Positions 35,801-44,874 of a DNA stretch of 64,000 bases are shown here, piece after piece (position 1 is the first letter of the stretch; every line of letters begins with the position of its first letter). The position numbers and the translations under genes are program-made. The DNA is from Sanderia malayensis (Eukaryota; Cnidaria; Scyphozoa; Semaeostomeae; Pelagiidae): assembly GCA_013076295.1 (NCBI GenBank), contig RQOL01000616.1:6290392-6354391 (forward strand), in the 5' to 3' direction. Under the pieces are notes generated by a model. The model saw only the letters and a list, made by a program, of their open reading frames with translations, was not told where the DNA came from and did no database searches.

Positions 35801-38800
35801 CGACAGATGATACCTGTAAAAATAACCCCCTGCGTGGATTCATAGTTGCTGAATTTCAATAGCATAAACATACCGTGTTTCTTCTCTTGCATAAAAAGGT
35901 AGCCTTGCCTGGTGGCATAAGTGGTCTTCTGCAACTCTCCAGTTTCCCCTTGCTGGAATATGAAACAACAAGTGACAGTGTCGAGGTCTGTTCAAACTCT
36001 GGTACTGAATACTCAACAACAAAGCAGCATACATTGATATAAACACACGATAAACGTTGATATTTATACCTTCTCGACTCTCTTTTTCAGATCTTCTGTT
36101 TCCTCTTGCGTGATCTTATACCGTTCTCTGATCTGCAGCAAAAACAAGATGAGAAGTCTTAAGGAGAAAATCTTTCCGACAAACAAACAGAACCCACGCC
36201 GTCGCTGCCAATCAACAACGGCAAAACACATAGAATCAAGCGAAACGAAGCAATATTCGTGATCGAATATTCAGTGAAAACATTCAGATTACGGCATACG
36301 GCAAGCAGAAAATATTTCGTGTGATAAACCAAGGCATTAATAATCTAAAACGTCGGCTCAAAATCTTTGACTCGCAAACAACAAACAAAGAACCTATTCC
36401 TGTTACGGTGAAAGAGTTGACTAATCAAATCAGTTGGATTACACAATTTAATAGGAAGTATTTCGCGCATATACTGTTTCAGTTCTTCTAATTGCGATGA
36501 AGATATTTTAATTTAAGGTAGACTAATGCCATCATTGTGAGAGAAAATAAATTAGGCAGTATCTTTAGGTTATGATTACGAAAATGGCTTAGTTATTATT
36601 ATACAACTGCATTGGACGAGTGCGCATGCGAGAGAGATTACATCCAACGTTCAGCATGCATTCTCCCCGATCTATTGGCGTTACTGCCGAAAAAAACAGC
36701 TCGTATTAGAGAAACCCCCTCCCACCCCGACAATCAAATCTCTGTTGCAAACCCTCGGAGTACAACAGATCCTGGTTTAATTTCAGCTGGACTCAATCTC
36801 AGTGAAAGGCCGGGAAATCGAACTGACGCCGAAAGCAAAACAAGCAAAAATGCTTACCAGATGTCGAGCTGAAAGATCACTCTAAAGCTACGAGAAGTCT
36901 TAAAAGTAGGGCTATGCCCTCCGCTTATGGTTCAAGTCCTAATCAATCTACAGGTCTCGCTACTATTCTTATCGACTATACCGCAGATGTGATATTATTA
37001 TATTGCTCAAACAATGACACATTATCCGCATAATATCGTAGAGACATAAGTATGTTGCACAAGCTTAGCCGAAGATTGCTGCGTTTATTGATTGACAGAC
37101 TTAATGAGATGGCTCAAACCTTACTTAGTGACGTCTTAAAGGTGAGCCAAACTCACGTTTTGTAACTTCAGGGACAATCTGTCGAGATAGTACTTGGCAT
37201 CTGTGTAACACTCGTGACCTGAATGTTAAAAAAGAAAAACATCATCCAGGCTCATATCACATCACTTAAGCATAGCTATACAAAAGTGCAAGTAAAACAT
37301 GTGTTATGTACAAGTTTCCTTTTTAATTGCAATAACAAGATTATACAAAGTGAAACAGTGTCTGCTCACCATTGTGATAAAATGACTTCTGGCCATAGAT
37401 GTATCCTAACAGCTAAACAAATGTTTCATGTGTTAATATCTTCATAAATAGAATGTATTCACCAGCTTCGTGAATTTAATTGTTTAGCTTCAGAGCTTCT
37501 AGTTACCTACTTACAATTTCAATTAATTCAAACTTTTTTGTCCCGTTTACTTCCTGCAACTTTGACACATAAACGAAAGCAAGCTTTTGAAATTTCTTGA
37601 AGTCATCTTCAGCCTGTTTGTCAGCCTAAGGAAAAACAATCAAAGGCATTCAAATTAACTGGGGCTTTATGTAAAATATTTTTGATAAAGTACTTAGAAT
37701 CAGAGATAAGTCCTTTGCCTCTTCAAGCAATTCATCTTTAGTTTTGTTTTTCAACTGTAAATATTTCTCTAAATTGGAGCAGAATTTCTTTGTTTCTTCA
37801 TCATACTTTCTTTTTCCATCCTAAAAAGTAAGTAAGTAAGTACGAATATTTATAATGGATAGCCACTTCAACTATGATAGCTGTTATCAATGTGGGTCCA
37901 GTTGGTATAAACCTTTACCCCCAGAAATTCTGTCAATGAGATAGAGAGAGATGAAACAAAATCTGAATTGACATGTGATAATAAGATATATTGGAGTATT
38001 TTATTGAACTAAAAGGTATTGTACCTGGAATAGCATAGTTAAACAATGAAAATTATTTGATTTACCTTAGCAGCACCAATCTGCTCTTTTTGGAATTTTT
38101 CAAGTGGCTTAATCAACTGGGTGTGAGCATGATTAAGCTAGGTTTGAGAAGCCAATTAGAAATAATAAACCTACACATATTACATCTATCTATCAATCTA
38201 TCTATCTATCTTTCTATATATCTACATAATTATAAGGTTGTTGTACATAGCCAGAAAGGATAAAATAATAATGACAATAATAAAGGCTGGAAAACAAAAA
38301 GTGCTGTGATACACCCTATAATAAGATGATGTTGATTAATAAGCTTAGAAAAATAATAAGCTTTTCTTACCATCCGTTCCCTCTCTTCCTCAGCTTTTTC
38401 TATTAGTTCAGCAAAGTCTTCAAAGGCATCAGCTATAAACAAACAAAATCATGATTCAAACTGTGTTTACACATTGCACGATGTGGTGAAACTAGCTTGA
38501 CTGGCTTTGCAATTTCAACTGTCAAATGAAAATAAAGACAACAAAAGTGCATTCACAAAACAATCATTCATTTGCTCAAACGTGTCACAGCAAATACCAC
38601 ATTTACCGATTTCAATCTCATCTTTATCTGTTCTATCAATTTCTCCAATGTTGTTTAACTTGAAATCCTTCAAAACATTGCAGAAACTCCTCTGAGCTTT
38701 TGAAAGACCTTTAAGGGACAATAATTATTGATAAATGCAAACTGACAGATGTTAAAACAAAACTATGTACAAAATTCCATTTGAACTTCCAACATTCATT

Positions 38801-39255
38801 ATTAATTAAGAGGTCATTTTGGTATACATTGCTTGTCTGCTGCCAAGACAAAAGTTAACAAACAGGTATCATGGATGTGCTTTTTGCAAAACACTATCTA
38901 TATATATAACAAACTAAGCTCAGTCAGTGTTGTTGACATATGGTTTTTAGACTATTGTCAAATTAAGCTACTACTCCCCACTCCTGCTGAAAAGTCAAAA
39001 AATATGTTTACACAAGCCGTTTCCATAACAAAGGGGAGTTGAAATTCTTCTTAAGATAATGCAAGATGATTTTAATTTCAGGTCTAGTTTGTGGGACTTA
39101 CTGTCAAAAGCTCTGAGCAGATTTTTACACTCCTTAATGAGTCCTTTGATTCTTTCATCTGTGCTTTCGAGTTCCTTTTCATGTTCATAAACAGAATCTC
39201 TGAAATATGGACTATCAAGATAGCAATCAGAAAACTCGAGCGGCTTCAAGGCCAT
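29571..39255 (-). CDS. GRAF/oligophrenin-type BAR-PH-(PH)-SH3 protein, no RhoGAP exons seen
   Basis: The first eight exons encode the BAR domain: 39255-39102, 38708-38607, 38432-38371, 38137-38066, 37820-37719, 37625-37515, 37412-37370 and 37218-37157. They align with ARHGAP26/OPHN1 from the start (LEFSDCYLDSP; LIKPLEKFQKEQIGAAK). Five exons then give the end of BAR and a PH domain: 36132-36070, 35952-35874, 35690-35588, 34079-34023 and 33755-33677. The same five recur at 33574-33512, 33392-33317, 33132-33030, 32731-32675 and 32407-32329. The tail exons are 32068-32035, 30851-30783, 30686-30629 (Pro-rich), 30546-30467 and 29674-29571 (SH3, ending GRTGLLPENYV). All phases fit, giving 603 residues with both PH units or about 477 with one. 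GRAF proteins sense membrane curvature and inactivate Rho/Cdc42, but the RhoGAP domain that should lie between PH and SH3 is absent. The intron after exon 5 begins GC. Confidence 0.88.
30920..32020 (-). mobile_element. 5'-truncated LINE, reverse transcriptase C-terminal part
   Basis: An open frame at 31192-32037 encodes the catalytic YADDTTIF motif of a non-LTR reverse transcriptase, then the thumb region and a C-terminal stretch typical of jockey/CR1-like LINEs (SFQTHIDNVCKKASQKLHAL; SQFSYCSLVW). The frame is intact to its stop. The 3' end is a (ATT)n run at about 30925-30965, as in CR1/L2-like elements. Most of the 5' part (endonuclease and RT fingers/palm) is missing. It lies in an intron of the GRAF-like gene, in the same transcriptional direction, between the PH exons and the Pro-rich/SH3 exons. 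Confidence 0.88.
32124..32272. mobile_element. MITE with CAGTAAACACC termini
   Basis: A 149 bp element begins CAGTAAACACCCGCGTATAA and ends with the near reverse complement (TTATATGCAGGTGTTTACTG), flanked by TA. It is the same family as the element at 11109-11288. Its right end is also found at 33600-33625, at the junction of the PH-exon duplication. Confidence 0.82.
32252..36161 (-). repeat. Tandem duplication of five exons (two ~1.35 kb units)
   Basis: Unit A is about 33600-36161 and contains a 1220 bp later insertion. Unit B is about 32252-33603. Introns as well as exons are nearly identical between the units (compare 33773-34160 with 32427-32815). Each unit starts and ends in phase 0, so the units can be spliced in tandem or used alternatively. 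The junction at 33600-33603 joins sequence upstream of the first duplicated exon (as at 36158) to the end of a MITE (as at 32252), sharing CTTA. Differences are small: A has one extra Thr codon (YATRQG against YARQG) and a few substitutions (HEP/NEP, IRERYK/VRKRYE). Confidence 0.9.
34162..35381. mobile_element. Non-autonomous DNA transposon in unit A intron
   Basis: A 1220 bp insertion present in unit A of the PH duplication and absent from the matching place in unit B. The ends are AGTGCTTATGCAACGAA and its reverse complement, with weaker matching for about 10 more bases. Comparison with unit B suggests a 2 bp (TT) target duplication. I see no transposase frame. Several words inside (TGACGTCA, GACGTC) are unremarkable. 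The superfamily is not clear. Confidence 0.82.
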
Positions 39256-39289
39256 CCTTTAACTCACTTCCTGCACTGCAGATTAAATT

Positions 39290-40690
39290 TAGGCCCAGCA
39301 AAGAAATTCGAAGTCTCTGCCCTGAAAGTAAGGATGTTTTCAGCAAGAAGCCGTATCTCTATCTTGCTTGCACTTCGAAATCAAACGGGAAATATTTTGT
39401 CACTTGATCTTCGTAAAGGCTGCCTTTTCAACTTGTCGAAGTGGATGTCCACGTTACTAAAACACGGAACAAGCAGAACACAGACGTACATTTTTTTCTG
39501 GATAAACATTGGAAATCAAACAGGAAATGTTTTGTCATGACATTCAGATGGTAACACGCTTAGTTTAAGTTCAATTTCGACTTCAGTTCGTCTTGCGTAA
39601 TTAATTACATTTTTTGCTTTTGTACCCCAGGAATTAAGCATCATTGCATTATTATGTCACTTTTTGGTATTTTCTAATGGATTTCGGAATTTATATGAAT
39701 TATACTGCCTTGCGTGTACGTCCTAATTGTTGATTCCAATTTACCTTTAATATAAGTAGCTTCTACCTGGAAGTTTAATTTAGTTAATTTTGGAATATTG
39801 TAAAAGACAGTCATATTCTCTTTGCTTGCCGTTTATGTCTTTGTCAATTCTTATTGCGGGAATCTTTCTCAAATGCACCCAGTAGGCATCGTGTCAGGTA
39901 AAATTTATATCTGCCATCGATGAATCTTCAATTGAGTTGAATTGCCATCTATGTTGGAGGCTGTGGCTATGTATCCGATCCGTTCATTTACTTTAACGAA
40001 TAACCGTATTTGAAAAATGATTGTTAAGGATAAAAAATTTGATAAGTATTAGCAAAAGTAACAATTTTTCAATTGTTTTTATCGAAAGTTCCCGCTCAAG
40101 CGGACTTTAGACATATTTTTCCTCTGTTCTGTTTGTTCCGTGTTTTAGTAACGTCAACAGCCACTTCGAAAAGTTGGAAAGGCAGTGGCAAAACATTTCC
40201 CGTTTGATTTCGAAGTACAAGCAAGAAAGAGATGCGGTTTTTTGTTGAAAACATCCCCCTATAGTTGTAGTTTCAGGGCAGAGACTTCGAATTTCTTAAA
40301 AATGAAAGACTTTGAAATTTTTGCCATGTTTACGGTAGGCCAGCCTGGCCAGGCGGCCATGTCGAAGAGCAAGTGACAAAATATTTCCCGTTTGATTGCG
40401 AAGTACAAGCAAGATAGAGATACGGTTTTTTGCTGAAAACATCCTAACATAGTTGTACTTTCAGGGCAGAGACTTCGAATTTCTTAAAAATGAAAGACTT
40501 TGAAATTTTTACCATGTTTACGGTAGGCCCGCCTGGCCAGGCGGCCATGTCGAGGAGCAAGTGACAAAATATTTCCCGTTTGATTTCGAAGTATAAGCAA
40601 GATAGAGATGAGGTTTTTTGCTGAAAGCATCCTCATATAGTTGTAGTTTCAGGGCAGAGACTTCGAATTTGTAGAAATCAATGATAATAC
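39290..40690. repeat. Foldback repeat with ~187-bp tandem units on one arm
   Basis: Sequence at about 39294-39490 (AAATTCGAAGTCTCTGCCCTG...CGTGTTCTGTGTACG-like end) recurs inverted at about 40100-40290. On the right side the unit ending CAGGGCAGAGACTTCGAATTT is repeated at about 40275, 40463 and 40651. Units contain the palindrome-rich GCCTGGCCAGGCGGCC. The inverted arms are about 190 bp with roughly 600 bp between them. The foldback begins within 40 bp of the first coding exon of the GRAF-like gene, so it covers the place where its promoter and 5' UTR would be expected. Confidence 0.72.
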
Positions 40691-41830
40691 CGTCTTTTGC
40701 AGCGACTTTCCCAATGTGAGTCTAGAATTCTCCAATGTGAGTCTAGATTCCAGACCTATTTTCGTCTGTCTTGATTTTGGTGCCCAGCAGATGCCTTTAT
40801 TATTGCCTTCCTTTACAAGCAAAATCCCTCACAGATGACATCCAAGGCAAGAATGTAGTAATCTCCAAATTACAATAAAATAACCAGCTTTATGATATAA
40901 ATATAGCTCTACCCAAGCAATTTCACTTTAATAATAATCTTCCACAACTCTTCTTGTGGAAAGTTCTTGATCTTTAGTGCAGGCTGTGCAATGCAAGGGC
41001 CGCGGATCGATATTATTGTGGTCAGTGCTCAGCTCAGTGGTGTTTTCACTAGTTTCCGTGGTGCACACATCATGATGTTGGGCCAAAACAGGTCGGACTG
41101 CAGTTGGACCAAGAGCGCTGATACCAAAACCGTGTTACACATGTTAGAGAAATGTACTTTAAAGACTTTTAGGAAAATAATACATTTTATCAAAACTTCA
41201 CTCATTTATGAAAATATTTACACTACCGCAAAATTATTACTCACTACTGGTCAGCAATGAAAAAATTATCAAATGTTAATGGCGTTGTTTGCTCGTTGTT
41301 TGTCAAAACATGGGTTTAATAAAAAAAGTAATTAAAAATTAACACAACAGATATATAAATCTACAACTCTAAGCAGTATAAATAAAAAATATGCAATAAT
41401 TTTTAGATAAAGAAAATTATGTAATATATCTTTGGAATAATGTAACTTTACATATCTCTAAAATATTCATTGTAAATACGTCACACAAACTGATAAACTA
41501 AGCATGATACAGTTTGGATAAATCAAGAAAAGCTGTAATTTTTAATATGGAATAAAGCGATTCTTAGTGATTAATAAATAGACTTTGTGCCGACTCTAGT
41601 TCTAGACTGTAGTTCTAGATTGGTAGCCAGAATGCGACAGAGGTCCAGAAAACAACGATGGAGATGACGTAATACAGGCATTATGGAAAAAGCTGAGAGT
41701 TTTGGTGAGCAAAAGGATTAATTTCGTTGTTGTTGTTGCAAAATTTCTAAAGTTGGCCCCAGCCGAGCTCTTGCCCCAAGTGAAATACATTACCTATAAA
41801 GCTAGGGTTAGAAAAATTAAATTTATAAAT
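40690..41830. other. Intergenic, no gene seen
   Basis: AT-rich sequence with no supported frame. 41740-41820 is a dispersed copy of the 'AAAGCTAGGGTTA' repeat found in tandem at 22.2 kb. Confidence 0.5.
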
Positions 41831-41831
41831 A

Positions 41832-42274
41832 CCGTAAATCCTCGAATAAGCCCCCGGGGGCTTATTTGCAAAAATGAATTTTTGGGTGGGGGCTTATTCG
41901 AGGGGGGGGGCTTAATTCAAAGTTTTGCTTTTTTCTCAAAGGTTTACAGAAAAAAGACGACATATTTTTCTCAATCAGCTAAACTTTTTTCACAAAGTAC
42001 TATGTGAAAATCTAACAATAATTTGTTTATTGTCAGGATAATCGCGTTTCTTTTTGTTTTTTTGTCTGAGTCAAAGGAAGTGATACTGTATAGCTATTGT
42101 CCTGTGGGGGCTTTTTCGAATTAAGATATTATTCTGCACTTATGCTTCCCTCGAATAAGACCCCATGGGGGCTTATTCGAGGGGGGGCTTATTTGCAAAA
42201 ATGATTTTTTTAGGTGGGGGCTTAATCGAGGGGGGCGCTTATTCGAACGTGGGGGCTTATTCGAGGATTTACGG
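41832..42274. mobile_element. G-rich TIR element, TA target duplication
   Basis: Starts CCGTAAATCCTCGAATAAGC and ends with the matching GCTTATTCGAGGATTTACGG, flanked by TA. Both arms carry long G or C tracts with repeated 'GGGGGCTTATTCGAGG'. It is about 443 bp and non-coding. Partial relatives lie near 20345-20495 and 51765-51800. Confidence 0.82.
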
Positions 42275-42299
42275 TAGATCGAAATTTCACTCACAAGGG

Positions 42300-43300
42300 G
42301 TCGAATGACAAATTTGATTAAACTCTTAATCCAAGCTCTGTATGTTTGCTTTGGCTTGAGAGAGCAAACTGCTGCCATGCCATCTACTATCCAAAGTGCA
42401 GACTTTGTGGGTGCATCTTTCATGCATTGTGACTCGTCGAATAAAATGCGTTGCAAAATTGCTTTGTCAGATTGACGCAAAGTAGAGTCTGCTGTAGCGA
42501 TGGAGAGGGGAACAGACGTGATAGGGTGAGCAAATGCCTCTTCCAGGCTTTGTGCCTTTGAAGCAAGAAGTCCAAAGGCTTGTCTGTCTTCCTTGATGAC
42601 AGTTATTGCAGCAGGTGTCCGCTTGACTTTTTCTAAACCAGTTCCCACTTTGGTTTTCTTGATCGGTGTGAAAAAGTCCACCGTTCCAGTAACTAGACGA
42701 TCATCAATGAAGCTTAGCACCTTTTCTTCTCCTATGTTCGACGCTTTAAGAAGATCATTGACAATTTTCGGGTCCAGTTCTTGACCAGTTGAAATTCATT
42801 TTGCATGGGAATCAGAGAATGGATTGGTACCGTAGCTTCTAAGAGTTCTCTTTAGACTGTCAACGTTCTTTTGGTGAAGTTTTTTCCGCTTGGGGGTGTT
42901 TTCCTTAATGAACTGTTGATGTTTTCAAGAACAGTTGCTGCTTCAGAGCGATTCTTAATCTGCTGGGAATATGAGAAGTTGCAATCCAAGTATTAACTGC
43001 ATTGATGTTAGCACTAAAGCCAGATCTGTATGGCCCCGCAGTTCCTTTAGCCCCGCGGTTGAATAACTCTTTATGTAGATCGCCATGTATTGCGGAAAAT
43101 CTGTCTCCAGTTATACTGCCTCCAAACCCTATCTCTTTCAGGTCTTGGAATGTCGCACAATTTTCGTCCTGCCAAACTCTGAGAAGAACGTGCTGCTATG
43201 GACAATAGCGGGCATAGTTGGTGTGGTTGAATGCAAATGTGAAACTAACGTGAAACTGCTACAATCCATAAATCGTTTAACTACTTGATGGCCATATTGG
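42300..43300 (-). pseudogene. Unrecognised ORF fragment, probably transposon-derived or decayed
   Basis: The longest frame (42121-42720) starts ...FIDDRLVTGTVDFFTPIKK and continues to SALWIVDGMAAVCSLKPKQ, then runs into the G-rich TIR element at its end. Frames upstream (42720-42830 and 43138-43479) look related in style but lie in other frames, so the locus is broken. No catalytic motif was recognised. The surroundings are all repeats. It may be a decayed lineage-specific gene or part of a larger mobile element. Confidence 0.4.
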
Positions 43301-44547
43301 ATGATGACGTCATCAAAGACAATAGCTAAAAATTCTGCAACCGCAGATTTGTATATACCAATCGAAAGCTCTCGTTCAGGCGAGTCTGAATCCGTTTTTA
43401 AAACAAAAATCGGATACATATTAAGAAAGTTACAGCGAATTCTATTAGCAAAAATAGCGCTTTTTACGTCATCGGTCACGTGACTTCTGGTCGTTTTCTA
43501 AAATGTTGTAAGGGCTTATTTTATTGCTAATACCATATAATTTCATAATCAGCTGAGAAAACAGAGGTTAGGCAGTGCGGTCGATGAATGAGAGAAATTC
43601 CCTGCCTATAGGACCTTCTGATTAGTTTGAGTCATTCATTTTGATCGATGCCTGTTTTGGCTGTAAGCAAGCGGAGGCTGATAAATTTGATAGCGAAAAG
43701 CAATTTTATGATCGATCAACTAGATTTTAAGAATTTGGGTTTGGAAAATTAAAAATTCAAAAGTACAGCCGCCAGTCTTGTTTGCGGGAGTCAATTTTCT
43801 CCTGTGAGAAATGTGCAGCGAAAGAAAAAGGAGCCTGTTTCAGAAGCGAACGAGGAATTTGACATTGCAGATCTGCAAACACAATGTAAGAAAGCAAGAG
43901 AGAAAAGACTACCAGGAGTAAAGCGAAAATCAAAGGGAAAGAGAAATGGTTTGAAAGCACAACAAGATAAACAACAAGCATCGACCGACAAGCGAATCTG
44001 TTTGTGACCAATCATAAAAAGGCCCTAACGAAAATGATTCTTAGTTAAGTGAAAGCAAGGAGAGCAAATGGGAGGTCTCCGATTTTATATCAAGTGATAG
44101 CTCATGAGACGAATGGCTACCATAAAATATTAGTGAGGTTGTTTCGCTGACAATTTTTCTATACACTTTAATTCATTTTATCTTGGTTTCAGCAATGCTG
44201 ATATTACCCCCTAATTTTGATGACTTATTAGCTTTTATTTTACAAGTTGATGTCTAATTGAAGAGCAAATTACTAGTGGAATACAATTTACAGTCATGTC
44301 TGCATAATTCTTAGGACCTTCTGTTCAGTTTGAGACCACTCCCATCCTTCTAGCATAAATATTTCTAAAGTTGGCCCCAGCCGAGCTCTTGCCCCAAGTG
44401 AAATACATTACCTATAAAGCTAGGGTTAGAAAAATTAAATTTACAAATAGATCGAAATGTCACTCACAAGGGGTCGAATCCTACTAATTAGGACCTTCTG
44501 ATTAGTTTGAGTCATTCATTTTGATCGATGCCTGTTTTGGCTGTAAG

Positions 44548-44828
44548 TGTAGCGTGGCTGGGTAAAGCAGGTATAGTCAAGAGAACACAAGATGTTGCTT
44601 GCTCGAGATCAATCATTCAACTAAAATACTATTATAATTTTACCTAACTTAAAACAATCATAATACGACACATCAATCAATAATGACAGCACAACAGATA
44701 TAATATAGACAAACGACACGGTCACAAGTACATCACAGGAAAACAATATAACTAACACGAACATGATTCTACTTCTAATATATTAACACAGACATGATAC
44801 AATTTACTTACGCAATCATAATATTACA
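44548..44828 (-). repeat. 3' LTR of the Gypsy element
   Basis: 281 bp, bounded by TGTAGCGTGG and ATATTACA on the plus strand. It matches the other LTR base for base as far as I could compare. Confidence 0.93.
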
Positions 44829-44874
44829 TCTTCCCCTCCCTTACAAGTTGAAAAACGGAAAAAGTATGCATGCA

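Noticed and set aside
40185..40690. CRISPR-like regular repeats
   Set aside because: The ~187 bp units have no short constant repeat with unique spacers, and the genome is eukaryotic. It is a tandem repeat arm of a foldback.
43804..44007. Small basic plus-strand frame (67 residues)
   Set aside because: Low complexity, inside repeat-rich DNA, without splice sites or recognised family. Not enough to call a gene.
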